Assembly: GCF_002113125.1 (NCBI RefSeq)
Contig: NZ_NEJP01000004.1
Location: 124,001-188,000 of the forward strand
Length of the DNA stretch: 64,000 nucleotides
Reading direction: 5' to 3'
Origin: Pseudomonas sp. B20(2017)
GTDB lineage: Bacteria > Pseudomonadota > Gammaproteobacteria > Pseudomonadales > Pseudomonadaceae
Part shown: positions 25,796-34,834 of the stretch, piece by piece
Numbering within the stretch: position 1 is the stretch's first letter
How the letters are laid out: each line of letters opens with the position of its first letter
Program-made: the position numbers and the translations under genes
Notes under the pieces: model-generated
Database searches by the model: none
Told to the model about the DNA's origin: nothing
The model's input: only the letters and a program-made list of their open reading frames with translations

Positions 25796-27148
25796 TTAGC
25801 GGCGGAAGGCCGCGCCAGTGTGTTGCTGCGGCAAATGCGCTTCGCCGTGAAACAGTTTTTCCCGCAGGCTGCCGGTGTCGTAAGCGGTTTTGTACGAGCC
25901 GCGCCGTTGCAGTTCCGGGATCACCAGCTCGATGAAATCCACATAGCTTTCCGGGGTGACGATGCGGGTCAGGTTGAAGCCGTCGAGACCGGTTTCGGCG
26001 ATCCACGATTCCAGTTCATCCGCCACTTGCTGCGGCGAGCCGACCACGGTGATGTAGCGTCCGCCGAGGGCGTGCTGGTCGAGCAACTTGCGCCGGGTCC
26101 AGTCGTTGTTCTGCAGGTTCTTGGTGGCGGACTGGATCGCGTTGCTTTTGACGTACTGGATCGGTTCGTCGATTTCGTACTGGGAAAAATCGATGCCGGT
26201 GGACGCCGAAAAATGCGCCACACCCGCTTCGGCGCTGGCGTAGCTCAGGTATTCGGCGTGCTTGGCCCACGCCGCTTCCTCGGTCTCGCCGACGATCACG
26301 TTGAGGCCCATGAACACCTTGATGTCCTCGGGGTTGCGACCCGCTTCGACGGCGCTGGCGCGGACCTTGTCCACCTGCACCTTGGTCGACGGTTTGTTCT
26401 GGCCGCTGATGAATACGCACTCGGCATGACGCCCGGCGAACAGCAGACCGCGATCCGAACTGCCGGCCTGGAACAGCACCGGCGTGCGCTGCGGCGACGG
26501 CTCGCACAGGTGATAACCCTCGACCTGATAGAACTCGCCCTTGTGTTCGACCTTGTGCACCTTGTCTGGCTGCGCGTAGATCCGCTGCTGCGGATCGTTG
26601 AGCACCGCACCGTTTTCCCAGCTGCCTTCCCAGAGTTTGTAGAGCACTTCGAGGTACTCGTCGGCCTGGTCGTAACGCCGGTCGTGCTCGACCTGTTCGC
26701 TCAGGCCCATGGCCTTGGCGGCGCTGTCCAGATAACCGGTGACGATGTTCCATCCCACCCGCCCACGGCTCAGGTGATCGAGGGTCGACATGCGTCGGGC
26801 GAACAGATACGGCGGCTCGTAGGTGAGGTTGGCGGTCAGGCCGAAACCGAGGTTGTTGGTCACCGCGGACATCGCCGATACCAGCAACAGCGGATCGTTG
26901 ACCGGCAGCTGGATCGACTCTTTCAGGGTGACGTCCACCGAGTTCTGATAGACGTCGTACACGCCGACGATGTCGGCGATGAACAGCCCGTCGAACAGCC
27001 CGCGCTCCAGCAGTTGCGCCAGTTCGGTCCAGTACTCGATGGTCTTGTACTCGGTCGAAGTGTCGCGTGGATGGGTCCACAATCCGTGGTTTATGTGGCC
27101 GATGCAGTTCATGTTGAACGCATTGAGCAGGATCTTTTTCTTGCTCAT
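25796..27148 (-). CDS. LLM-class FMNH2-dependent monooxygenase (NtaA/SnaA/DszA group)
   Basis: A 450-residue TIM-barrel flavin monooxygenase of the bacterial luciferase superfamily. It begins KKILLNAFNMNCIGHINHGLW and has LFDGLFIADIVGVYD, LDHLSRGRVGWNIVTGYLDSA, PVLFQAGSSDRGLLFAGRHAE and a C-terminal PELQRRGSYKTAYDTGSLREKL. The group oxidises substrates such as nitrilotriacetate, dibenzothiophene sulfone and sulfones with FMNH2 from a separate reductase. The start overlaps the SfnB-like stop by one base (TGATG). Next to two SfnB-like genes and metQNI, release of sulfur from an organosulfur compound is likely. No FMN reductase is encoded in the window. Confidence 0.88.
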   Translation of the reverse strand: MSKKKILLNAFNMNCIGHINHGLWTHPRDTSTEYKTIEYWTELAQLLERGLFDGLFIADIVGVYDVYQNSVDVTLKESIQLPVNDPLLLVSAMSAVTNNLGFGLTANLTYEPPYLFARRMSTLDHLSRGRVGWNIVTGYLDSAAKAMGLSEQVEHDRRYDQADEYLEVLYKLWEGSWENGAVLNDPQQRIYAQPDKVHKVEHKGEFYQVEGYHLCEPSPQRTPVLFQAGSSDRGLLFAGRHAECVFISGQNKPSTKVQVDKVRASAVEAGRNPEDIKVFMGLNVIVGETEEAAWAKHAEYLSYASAEAGVAHFSASTGIDFSQYEIDEPIQYVKSNAIQSATKNLQNNDWTRRKLLDQHALGGRYITVVGSPQQVADELESWIAETGLDGFNLTRIVTPESYVDFIELVIPELQRRGSYKTAYDTGSLREKLFHGEAHLPQQHTGAAFRR

Positions 27149-28341
27149 CAGATAGTCCCTCGCAGCGGAGGGTTTTCATCGTTGAGGTAGTAATTGCCCA
27201 CCGCGTGATACTTCCAGCGCACCGGGTCGTGCAGGGTATGCACCCGGGCGTTGCGCCAGTGACGATCAAGGCCGTGCTCGATCAGGGTGGCCTGGCTGCC
27301 GGCCAGTTCGAACAGGGTGCTGCCAGCGGCCAGAGAAATTTCGGTGCTGATCGCCCGTGCTTCGGCAACGGCAATCGACGCCGCCGCAACGGTCTCGGCG
27401 TTGGTTTCGGCCTGGGCCGCATCGAGGAATTCACCGGCACGTTCGAGCAGGGCTTCGGTGGCGTGCAGGCGAATGCTCAAGTGGCCGAAACTCTTGAGGG
27501 TCAGTGGGTCTTCGGTGGCTTTGTCGTTGCCCGAATCGATCCATGGCCGGGTCTTGCTGCGCACGAAGTGCAGCGCATCTTCGTAGGAGGCGCGGGCGAT
27601 GCCGGTGTCGATGGCGGCGTGAAGGATCTGCGCCAGCGGGCCGACCGGGGTCGGGCGTTCGAAAGCGCTCTGGAACGGAATGACATCTTCGGCGGCGACA
27701 TACACGTCTTCGAACACCACCGAACCGCTGCCAGTGGTGCGCTGGCCGAAGCCGCTCCAGTCGTCGATCACGGTCAGGCCTTTGCTGTCGCGCGGGACGA
27801 ACGCCAGTTGCTGCACGCCGTTCTCATCGACGACCGACGTTGGAATCCGTTGGGCGTAAATGGCGCCGGTCGCATAGAACTTGCGGCCGTTGATGCGGTA
27901 GCCGCTGCCGTCGCGCTTGAGGCTGGTGACACGGTCATGGGCGGTCTTGGTGCCCAGTTCTGCCAGAGCATTGCCGAAGCGCTGGCCGGCGAGGACTTCG
28001 GCGTACAGTCGTTGTTTCTGCTCGTGGCTGCCATTCACCCGGAGCACTTCGAGGGCATAGAAATGGTTCTGCGGAATCTGCCCCAGCGAGCCGTCAGCCC
28101 GAGCAATCAAGGCGATGACTTTGGCCAGGGTCACGTTGGACACGCCGGCACCGCCGTACTCCTTGGGCACGCTGATGCCCCACAGGCCGGAGCGGGAAAA
28201 CACGTCGAGTTCCGGCAGCGGCAGGCGGCGTTCGCGGTCGCGCAGGTTGCTGTCGCGCTGGAAGTCTTCGGCCAGGTCGCTGGCGACGATCAGGGCTTGC
28301 TCGTCGCTGGTGATGACCGCGACGGGATGGGAAAGAGTCAT
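27148..28341 (-). CDS. SfnB-like acyl-CoA dehydrogenase-fold flavin oxidoreductase (A)
   Basis: 397 residues from ATG 28341, preceded by GGAGA. It has the acyl-CoA dehydrogenase fold with GLWGISVPKEYGGAGVSNVTLAKV, GQIPQNHFYALEV, RINGRKFYATGAIYAQRIP, IDDWSGFGQRTTGSGSVVFEDV and a C-terminal HWRNARVHTLHDPVRWKYHAVG. That last signature marks the SfnB/DszC-like group of flavin monooxygenases in sulfur acquisition. It is closely related to the next gene upstream, so the pair probably arose by duplication. Gap to the upstream copy: 38 bp. Confidence 0.88.
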   Translation of the reverse strand: MTLSHPVAVITSDEQALIVASDLAEDFQRDSNLRDRERRLPLPELDVFSRSGLWGISVPKEYGGAGVSNVTLAKVIALIARADGSLGQIPQNHFYALEVLRVNGSHEQKQRLYAEVLAGQRFGNALAELGTKTAHDRVTSLKRDGSGYRINGRKFYATGAIYAQRIPTSVVDENGVQQLAFVPRDSKGLTVIDDWSGFGQRTTGSGSVVFEDVYVAAEDVIPFQSAFERPTPVGPLAQILHAAIDTGIARASYEDALHFVRSKTRPWIDSGNDKATEDPLTLKSFGHLSIRLHATEALLERAGEFLDAAQAETNAETVAAASIAVAEARAISTEISLAAGSTLFELAGSQATLIEHGLDRHWRNARVHTLHDPVRWKYHAVGNYYLNDENPPLRGTI

Positions 28342-28379
28342 GTGTTTCTCCAGAGATCTGGTCAAAAGTGTTCTGGTCG

Positions 28380-29621
28380 TCAGATCCAGGAATGGCGAGC
28401 CGGCAACTTGCCGTTAAGGCGATAGGCGCCGACTGCGTGGTACTTCCAGCGCACCGGGTCGTGCAGGGTGTGCACCCGGGCGTTGCGCCAGTGACGGTCG
28501 AGGTTGAATTCGGCGAGGGTGGCGCGGCTGCCGGCCAGTTCGAAAAGTTTTTCGCTGGCCAGCAGCGAGATCTCGGTGGTCAGCACCTTGGCTTCGGCCA
28601 CGGCAATCGAGGCGCGGGCAGCGGATTCGGCGGTCAGTGGCGCGGCGTGCACCTGATCCAGCACTTGCCCGGCCTTGTGCAGCAGCGCTTCGGCAGCGTG
28701 CAGTTCGATTTTCAGTTTGCCGATGTCGGCGATCACGTAGAGATCGTCGCTGGCCCGCTCGACGTTGGCGTCGACCCACGGCCGGGCGCGGGTCTTGACG
28801 AATTCGATGGCGTCATCGATGGCGCCACGGGCGATCCCGGCGTCGATCGCTGCCTGAATCAGCTGTGAAACTGCGCCCTGGGTGTTGGGCTTTTCGTTGA
28901 TCTTCCAGTTGTCCACCACGAGGCCTGCATCGACCCGCACGTTGTGCAGCAGGATCGTGCCGCTGGCGGTGGTGCGCTGGCCGAAACCCGACCAGTCATC
29001 GACGATGCGCAATCCCGGCGTGCCGCGACGGACGAAGGCCAGCACTTGCTTGCCGTCATCGTTGAGTGCCTTGACCGCGACCCAATGGGCGAAAAGGGCG
29101 CCGGTGGAATAGAACTTCTGGCCGTTGATCACGTAGTCATCGCCGTCAGCGGTGATGCGCGCTTTCAGTTCGAGAGTGTCCTTGGTGCCGCGTTCGGGTC
29201 CGGCGTTACCGATGCGCCAGCCTTCGAGCACGCTCTGCAGCAGCTGTTTTTTCTGCTGTTCGGTGGCGCTGCCGAGGATCAGGTTGATGATGCCGAACTG
29301 GTTTTGCGGGATCTGTCCCAGTGCCGGGTCGGCCGCGGAAATGATCGCGAACACCTCGGCCAGGGTGACGAAGGAAACCTGCGGCCCGCCGTACTCGCGC
29401 GGGATGGCGATGCTGCCGAGGCCGCTGCGGGTGAACTGTTCGATTTCCGACCACGGCAGCTTGCGCTGGCGATCACGTTTGGCGGCCTGCACGCGGGCGA
29501 CCTGCGCCAGCTCATGGGCGGCCTTGATGGCTTGAGCGTCGTTGCGCAGCACTTGCGCGGGCAACAACAACGGGGCGATGTCCAGGTCACTCTGGACGTT
29601 TGCGTCTGCCAGACTGGACAT
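28380..29621 (-). CDS. SfnB-like acyl-CoA dehydrogenase-fold flavin oxidoreductase (B)
   Basis: 413 residues; ATG 29621 is preceded by AAGGAG. It is a paralogue of the downstream copy, sharing the same order of motifs: SGLGSIAIPREYGGPQVSFVTL, GQIPQNQFGIINL, VINGQKFYSTGALFAHWVA, VDDWSGFGQRTTASGTILLHNV and HWRNARVHTLHDPVRWKYHAVG. In Pseudomonas, SfnB is linked to growth on dimethyl sulfone and related compounds. As first gene of the unit, its upstream region (29622-29887) carries the element shared with tauA and the first receptor. Substrate not deducible. Confidence 0.88.
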   Translation of the reverse strand: MSSLADANVQSDLDIAPLLLPAQVLRNDAQAIKAAHELAQVARVQAAKRDRQRKLPWSEIEQFTRSGLGSIAIPREYGGPQVSFVTLAEVFAIISAADPALGQIPQNQFGIINLILGSATEQQKKQLLQSVLEGWRIGNAGPERGTKDTLELKARITADGDDYVINGQKFYSTGALFAHWVAVKALNDDGKQVLAFVRRGTPGLRIVDDWSGFGQRTTASGTILLHNVRVDAGLVVDNWKINEKPNTQGAVSQLIQAAIDAGIARGAIDDAIEFVKTRARPWVDANVERASDDLYVIADIGKLKIELHAAEALLHKAGQVLDQVHAAPLTAESAARASIAVAEAKVLTTEISLLASEKLFELAGSRATLAEFNLDRHWRNARVHTLHDPVRWKYHAVGAYRLNGKLPARHSWI

Positions 29622-29793
29622 CAGTGCCGCTCCTTGGCTGCACGCAATGCCCTGGCGATCTGCACTGGGGTGATTGTGTTCCGGACCATGTTACCTACCT
29701 CACATCTCATGAAAAACGCCGCAAAAGTGCGGCGAACGAAAGAATGTCCGGTGGTCCGGTTCATATACCCTAAGCGCGTATAAAATTTAAATA

Positions 29794-29810
29794 AACTAAC
29801 TTTTAGGAAT
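29794..29810. promoter_or_regulatory. AT-rich element upstream of the SfnB operon
   Basis: AACTAACTTTTAGGAAT on the plus strand, a 14/17 match to the tauA element at 49121-49137 and in the same orientation relative to its gene. It lies 173 bp upstream of the first SfnB start. Nearby, CGCCGC - 6 bases - GCGGCG forms a small hairpin. Confidence 0.35.
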
Positions 29811-29887
29811 ATGTATAGAAGGGGGCGTGGTCCGGTTGGTTAAGCGTGTGGCGGTGAGGGAAGTCGTCCCTCACCGACTGTCGGTGC

Positions 29888-30652
29888 TCATTTTTTTTGC
29901 GGCTCTGCTGCCTTCAGCGTTTCCTTGAGCGGCACCTTGAGGTAGGGATTCACGCAACCGATCTTAAGCGTTCGCGGCGGCGCCCAGCGCGAGTTGTTGC
30001 CGACCCGGTCGAGGATGCAGTAGGTCACGTCCAGCCGCAGGTCCTCGCCGGCCTCGGTGATGATCGCCGGCGGCACCCAGACCTGAATCGGCTTGCCGAT
30101 ATCGGCCGGGGAAATGCGCGCCAGGTCCATCCGTACATCACCCCAGCGCAGGGTGATGGCGTCGCCTTCGGCCATGTTCAGATAGGGCTCGATGGTCAGT
30201 GGTACGCCGCGTCTGATCTGGTTCGCGTTGACGCCCTGACGGCGAATGGTGTCGGGCAGCGTGACGGGTGCCAGTTGCTGGTTTTCGTCACCGCAGACTG
30301 CCGGGGGCTGCCCGCCGGGACAGTCGAGTTTGACCGTGACCCGCGCGGCTGCTGACAGCGATGCTCCGTGACCCACCCGCATGACCCGGTAGTGGATGCG
30401 AGACGAGCCGCTGTCGATAAAACTCTCCGGCACTCGCAGGCTGATTGGGGCCGCGACGTCCTGTGCTGTCAGCAGGTGAGAGGCGACGTAGCAGTTGTTC
30501 CAGAACAGTTCGATCAGATCGCCCGTGTCCATGTCCGGGTAGGGCGGCACATCGACCAGCAGATGAGCCGCTGCAGCAAGGTTGATGCCGTTGTTTTGGG
30601 ATGGCGCCAGACTCGGCGCGGCCAGTTCGGGGATGTGCGAAGTGCGGGTCAT
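29888..30652 (-). CDS. Two-repeat Ig-like domain protein of unknown function
   Basis: 254 residues with no signal peptide or membrane helix. The chain holds two similar units. About 22-115 includes NGINLAAAAHLLVDVPPYPDMDTGDLIELFW, DVAAPISLRVPESFI and IHYRVMRVG. About 138-232 includes QGVNANQIRRGVPLTIEPYL, NMAEGDAITLRW, DIGKPIQVWVPPAII and LDVTYCILDRVGNNSRWAPP. Shared positions (V-x-PY-x-M-x-x-GD-x-I-x-L-x-W, then I-x-V-x-P-x-x-I) point to beta-sandwich repeats like those strung together in large Pseudomonas surface or exported proteins. Here only two units stand alone. It precedes the SfnB unit on the same strand but is separated from it by 266 bp. Function unknown. Confidence 0.65.
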   Translation of the reverse strand: MTRTSHIPELAAPSLAPSQNNGINLAAAAHLLVDVPPYPDMDTGDLIELFWNNCYVASHLLTAQDVAAPISLRVPESFIDSGSSRIHYRVMRVGHGASLSAAARVTVKLDCPGGQPPAVCGDENQQLAPVTLPDTIRRQGVNANQIRRGVPLTIEPYLNMAEGDAITLRWGDVRMDLARISPADIGKPIQVWVPPAIITEAGEDLRLDVTYCILDRVGNNSRWAPPRTLKIGCVNPYLKVPLKETLKAAEPQKK

Positions 30653-31108
30653 GAAGTCCTCTCCTTGAAGCCTTGCAGCGAAATCCGTTTCTGAAAGTTC
30701 AAATAGCGTGAATTGCCCGGTAATAAAAACAGGGTCGTTCGGCCATTCGTTATCGGGTCTTGGTAATGTTGTGGGGCGCGATGAGTGACTAGATAAAAGT
30801 TCGCTGAATGGCGTGTCAACGGACAGAATTGGTTAATTGAAGAATTACGGATTTATCAGAAGCTTCCTACGCCGATAAGGCACTCTACCTATTCTTTCTG
30901 GCGAATCGGACCACAGCTTTTGCCGGATTTTATTGTTCTGTCGTCGGTCTGTTTGTATAGCTGGAAACTTGGAGGGGGCAAACTTTAGTCGCGGCGATAC
31001 TGTTGCAGGACATATATATGTAATGCAGTCACTTGATTGAGTTTTTATTCGGTGGGGGGTAAAGCAAACTTCCATCCATGGAAGTTTATATTCAGGAAAG
31101 TTTACGGA
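30653..31108. other. AT-richer intergenic stretch
   Basis: 456 bp between the Ig-repeat gene and tcyN with no convincing gene; a 76-codon frame at 30845-31075 has no ribosome site and no family look. It contains only the inverted repeat at 31066-31087 and presumably the promoter of the Ig-repeat gene. Confidence 0.5.
31066..31087 (-). terminator. Perfect inverted repeat past tcyN
   Basis: AAACTTCCAT / ATGGAAGTTT with a 2-base centre. On the minus strand it follows the tcyJLN operon by about 20 bp and is followed by a T-rich GCTTTACC. It may end that transcript, but the stem is AT-rich, so an operator is also possible. Confidence 0.4.
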
Positions 31109-31858
31109 TCAGCCGTTGTTTCTGAACTTACTCAGGAACTGTCGAGTGCGTTCTTCTTTCGGATTGGCAAACAACGCTTTCGCTTCACCTTGTTCGACGA
31201 TCACGCCTTTATCGAAAAACACCACGCGGTTAGCCACGTCACGGGCGAACGCCATTTCGTGGGTGACGATCACCATGGTGCGTTTCTCCTCCGCGAGGCC
31301 GCGGATGGTCGCGAGCACTTCACCCACCAGCTCCGGGTCGAGGGCCGAGGTCGGCTCGTCGAACAGGATCACTTCCGGCTCCATCGCCAGCGCCCGGGCA
31401 ATCGCCACGCGCTGTTGCTGGCCACCGGACAGGCGCCGTGGGTAGGCGTCTTCCTTGCCCGCCAGGCCGACCTTGGCCAGCAGCTTCTTGCCCAGGGCAA
31501 TGGCTGCATCGCGGGGCGTCTTCTTGACCACGATCGGGCCTTCGATGACGTTTTCCAGGGCGGTGCGGTGCGGGAACAGGTTGAAGTTCTGGAACACGAA
31601 GCCCACGTGCTGGCGCAGGTTGCGCACCAGGCTCTGCTGCTGGTTCAGCGGGCGGCTGGTATCGATCTCGATCTCGCCGACCTTGATCCGGCCGCTGGTG
31701 GGTTGCTCGAGGAAGTTCAGGCAGCGCAGGAACGTGGTCTTGCCCGAGCCGCTGGGGCCGATGATGGCCACGACCTCGCCTTCCTTCACCTCCAGATCAA
31801 TGCCGTTGAGCACGACTTGACCCTTGAACTGCTTTGTCAGTTTTTCCACGACAATCAT
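31109..31858 (-). CDS. tcyN: Cystine ABC transporter ATP-binding protein TcyN
   Basis: 249 residues: Walker [11 protein letters not shown]-loop FQNFNLFPHRT, signature LSGGQQQR, Walker B VILFDEPTSALDPE, H-loop VTHEMAF. Third gene of tcyJ-tcyL-tcyN, 3 bp after the permease. It closely resembles YecC/TcyN of enterobacteria (L-cystine and diaminopimelate uptake); specificity is assigned from the operon and the adjacent D-cysteine desulfhydrase. Confidence 0.9.
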   Translation of the reverse strand: MIVVEKLTKQFKGQVVLNGIDLEVKEGEVVAIIGPSGSGKTTFLRCLNFLEQPTSGRIKVGEIEIDTSRPLNQQQSLVRNLRQHVGFVFQNFNLFPHRTALENVIEGPIVVKKTPRDAAIALGKKLLAKVGLAGKEDAYPRRLSGGQQQRVAIARALAMEPEVILFDEPTSALDPELVGEVLATIRGLAEEKRTMVIVTHEMAFARDVANRVVFFDKGVIVEQGEAKALFANPKEERTRQFLSKFRNNG

Positions 31859-31861
31859 GGG

Positions 31862-32527
31862 TCAGGACTCCTGGTCGTGCCGATTGACCCGCACTTCCAG
31901 CTTGTTCTGGAAGTGCGACAGCACCGTGGCCAGAATCCAGTAGATCAGCGCGGCGGCAAGATACATGGTGAAGACTTCGAAAGTCCGGGCGGTAATCAGT
32001 TGTGCCTGACGGAACAGCTCCGGCACCTGAATGGTGGCGGCCAGTGCGGTGTCCTTGACCAGCGAAATGAAGCTGTTGCCCAGCGGCGGCAACGCCGTGC
32101 GCATCGCCTGCGGCAGGATGGCCCGGCGCAGGGTCTGCGCGCGGGTCATGCCGATGCTCGCAGCGGCTTCCCACTGGCCGCGTTCGATCGAACCGATCGC
32201 GGCACGCAGGATTTCACAGGCATAGGCGGCCATGTTCAGCGAGAAGCCGATCAGCGCCGCCGGCAGCGGGTCGAGTTCCATGCCCAATTGCGGCAAGCCG
32301 TAATAGATCACGAACAGTTGTACCAGCAACGGCGTGCCGCGAAAGAACGACACGTAGATGCGGGCCAGCCAGCTGACCGACTTGAAACGCGACAGGCGCA
32401 TCAACGCCAGGCCAAAGCCCAGCAGCAGGCCGAAGAACATGCCGCCGAGGCTGAGGATTACCGTGTAGTACGCGCCCTTCAACAGGAAGGGCGCGGAGTC
32501 CAGAGCGAGTTGGAAAGCTTCTTCCAT
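31862..32527 (-). CDS. tcyL: Cystine ABC transporter permease TcyL
   Basis: A 221-residue PAAT-family permease beginning MEEAFQLALDSAPFLLKGAY, with YVSFFRGTPLLVQLFVIYYGLPQ, contact loop EAAASIGMTRAQTLRRAILPQAMR and about five membrane helices. It overlaps the tcyJ stop by one base. Confidence 0.9.
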   Translation of the reverse strand: MEEAFQLALDSAPFLLKGAYYTVILSLGGMFFGLLLGFGLALMRLSRFKSVSWLARIYVSFFRGTPLLVQLFVIYYGLPQLGMELDPLPAALIGFSLNMAAYACEILRAAIGSIERGQWEAAASIGMTRAQTLRRAILPQAMRTALPPLGNSFISLVKDTALAATIQVPELFRQAQLITARTFEVFTMYLAAALIYWILATVLSHFQNKLEVRVNRHDQES

Positions 32528-33327
32528 TATTGGGTGACGTCAGCGTTGAAGTATTTCGTGGACAGCTTCTCAAGGGTGCCGTCGGCTCGCAGTTCGTCGA
32601 GGGCCTTGTTCACGGCAGCCAGCAGTTCAGGCTCGCCTTTGCGCAGGGCAATACCGGCTTCCTGACGCGAGAAGGCTTCACCGGCAGCGACGGTTTTCGG
32701 CGCTTTCTTGGCATATTCCAGCGCGGCCAGACGGTCGATCAGGATGGCGTCAGTACGGCCGTTGTTCAGGTCGGCGAACTTGGTCGGATCATCGTCGTAG
32801 GTGCGAACGTCGGCACCCGGCACGTTGGCGCGCACCCACTGTTCGTAGTTGGTGCCCAGACCGACGCCGACTTTCTTGCCGGACAGGTCAGCGGCGGACT
32901 TGATGTTCAGCGCGGCGGCCTTGTCTTTCAGCACCAGCGCCTGAATCCCGGAAACGGTGTACGGCTCGGAGAAGTCATATTTCTTCTTGCGCTCGTCGGA
33001 GATGGTCACCTGATTGACCACGACGTCCAGACGTTTGGATTCCAGGGCCGCGAGGATGCCGTCCCATTTGGTCGGCTGGATCTTGGCCTTCACGCCCAGC
33101 TTCTTGGCCAGTGCTTCGGACAGCTCGACTTCGAAACCGGACAGTTTGCCGTTCTCGTCAACGAAGCTGAATGGTGGATAAGTGCCTTCCAGGCCGACGT
33201 TGATAACGCCTTTGTCCTTGATCTGTTGCAGTTGCTCACCGGCAACCGCCTGCCCCAGCAGACCGGCGCTCAGTGCCAGACCCAGCGAACCTACCAGCAG
33301 ATTTCGACGTAGTGCGGAAAGAATCAT
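32527..33327 (-). CDS. tcyJ: Cystine-binding periplasmic protein TcyJ
   Basis: 266 residues with a signal peptide cut near GQAVAGEQLQ. It has family 3 binding-protein features GVINVGLEGTYPPFSFVDENGKLSGFEVELSEALAKKLG, PTKWDGILAALESKRLDVVVNQV and YDFSEPYTVSG, as in FliY/TcyJ. The ribosome site AGGGG lies ahead of ATG 33327. It leads the tcyJLN operon, with dcyD upstream on the same strand, the same gene set as enterobacterial fliY-dcyD-yecSC. Confidence 0.92.
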   Translation of the reverse strand: MILSALRRNLLVGSLGLALSAGLLGQAVAGEQLQQIKDKGVINVGLEGTYPPFSFVDENGKLSGFEVELSEALAKKLGVKAKIQPTKWDGILAALESKRLDVVVNQVTISDERKKKYDFSEPYTVSGIQALVLKDKAAALNIKSAADLSGKKVGVGLGTNYEQWVRANVPGADVRTYDDDPTKFADLNNGRTDAILIDRLAALEYAKKAPKTVAAGEAFSRQEAGIALRKGEPELLAAVNKALDELRADGTLEKLSTKYFNADVTQ

Positions 33328-33537
33328 GACAAGCCCCTGTGTTTTCTTATGGAAGACGCTTAAGGAAAGTTGGCGAATCCGGGAATTGGACGACAGCGCT
33401 ATCCTGCCTTAAAGCAGCTTATGCGTCTCTCGCGAAATTCGCCTGCGGCGAGACTATATGACGGTTCTTTTAGAATGGAAAATAATGAATTTTCCATTTG
33501 TTATTCTTCTTTGGAATATTTGCTGTTGTTTTGCGAG

Positions 33538-33617
33538 TGTTCCCTGGCTCTGCGTTCGCCTTTCAAATGGGACGCGGAGCGTCCCGGGCTGCATTCCCAC
33601 GCAGAGCGTGGGAACGA
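33538..33617. repeat. Degenerate long palindromic repeat
   Basis: Incomplete TTCCCACGC-family copy: TGTTCCCTGGCTCTGCG at left, GGGACGCGGAGCGTCCC in the middle, and ATTCCCACGCAGAGCGTGGG at right. It sits in the 312-bp gap 33328-33639 between tcyJ and dcyD, which also must hold the tcyJ promoter. Confidence 0.7.
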
Positions 33618-33639
33618 GGGCTGCACTACGCGCGTCGAC

Positions 33640-34644
33640 CTATAGAAAGTCCTTGTACGCGAACAACGCCGGAGCGCCGCCGGTGTGCAGGAAGATGATC
33701 GGGCCGTCGTCGAAACGCCCGCGACCGATGCCGTCGAGCAACCCGGCCATGGCCTTGCCGGTGTAGACCGGATCGAGCAGCACGGCGTCCTGGCTGGCCA
33801 GCAGTTTCACTGCCGCCAGTGTCCCGGCGTTCGGCTCGCCGTAGCGCGGGCCAAAGTATTCATCCCATAACTCGACCTTGAAGCTGTCCGGCAGTGCCAC
33901 GCCCAGCAGGTCGGCGGTACGTTCGGCCAGGCCCTGGACTTTCGGACGCTGATCTTCTTCGCTGCGCGAGACGGTCACGCCGATCACCGGCAGTTGCGGC
34001 AGGGCTTCGCTCAAGGCCAGCGCCAGACCGCTGTGGGTGCCGGCACTGCCGGAGGCCAAAACGACGGCGGAGAATTGCAGGCCGGTGTCCTTGATCTGCT
34101 CAGCCAACTCCAGGCCAGCACGTACGTAACCCAGCGCGCCGAGGGCGTTGGAGCCACCGATCGGCACCAGGTACGGCTTCTTGCCGTTGCTGCGCAGGCG
34201 CACGGCGAGGGCGGCCAGTTGTTCGTCGGCGTTGTCGAGGTTGTCGACCAGCTCGACCTTGGCATCGAACAGGTCCAGCAGCAGGCGGTTGCCGTTGCCG
34301 GTGTAGTTGCTGTCGTCGGTGCCCAGCGGATTTTCCAGCAGGGCTACACAGCCCAGACCCAGTTTCGCGGCCAGCGCGGCGGTCTGGCGAACGTGGTTCG
34401 ATTGCAGTGCGCCGGCGGTGATCAGGGTATCGGCGCCTTGGGCAAGGGCATCGGCGGCGAGGTATTCGAGCTTGCGCAGCTTGTTGCCGCCCATGGCCAG
34501 CGGAGTGAGGTCATCGCGCTTGATATAGACATCGCGGCCGAGCCAGGTGGACAGGCGCTCGAGTTTTTCCAGTGGGGTCGGTTGGCCAAGCAGGTCGAGG
34601 CGGTTAAAGCGGTCCAGCTGTTGTTTGATCGGTTGTGTGGACAT
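33640..34644 (-). CDS. dcyD: D-cysteine desulfhydrase
   Basis: A 334-residue PLP enzyme that splits D-cysteine into pyruvate, sulfide and ammonia. ATG 34644 ([15 protein letters not shown]) fits the family. The PLP lysine is K55 in [15 protein letters not shown], with [22 protein letters not shown] and the phosphate loop [15 protein letters not shown]. The ACC deaminase relatives share this fold; the tcyJLN context favours D-cysteine. It is cytosolic. Confidence 0.9.
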   Translation of the reverse strand: MSTQPIKQQLDRFNRLDLLGQPTPLEKLERLSTWLGRDVYIKRDDLTPLAMGGNKLRKLEYLAADALAQGADTLITAGALQSNHVRQTAALAAKLGLGCVALLENPLGTDDSNYTGNGNRLLLDLFDAKVELVDNLDNADEQLAALAVRLRSNGKKPYLVPIGGSNALGALGYVRAGLELAEQIKDTGLQFSAVVLASGSAGTHSGLALALSEALPQLPVIGVTVSRSEEDQRPKVQGLAERTADLLGVALPDSFKVELWDEYFGPRYGEPNAGTLAAVKLLASQDAVLLDPVYTGKAMAGLLDGIGRGRFDDGPIIFLHTGGAPALFAYKDFL

Positions 34645-34834
34645 GATTCCGTACTGATCCAAGGAGATGTCAGGACTATAGGCACGCCGATTTACCGGGG
34701 CAACCGCCAATCGCTTATAGCCAAATGTGCTTAGGCCAGCACTATCGGTTCTTAATTCGCCCCGGTGCGGTTGCCGTAAAGTAGTCGCCGTTGACGCGGC
34801 CAGACAGTCCGGCCGCCCGTGAGGAGTCTTTACC

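Noticed and set aside
24865..26006. N-terminal extension of metQ to 379 residues
   Set aside because: The extra part translates the REP doublet and the end of the monooxygenase gene; the signal peptide begins at 25676.
30845..31075. 76-codon minus-strand frame in the gap before tcyN
   Set aside because: No ribosome site, no similarity to a known family, and it covers low-complexity intergenic DNA.
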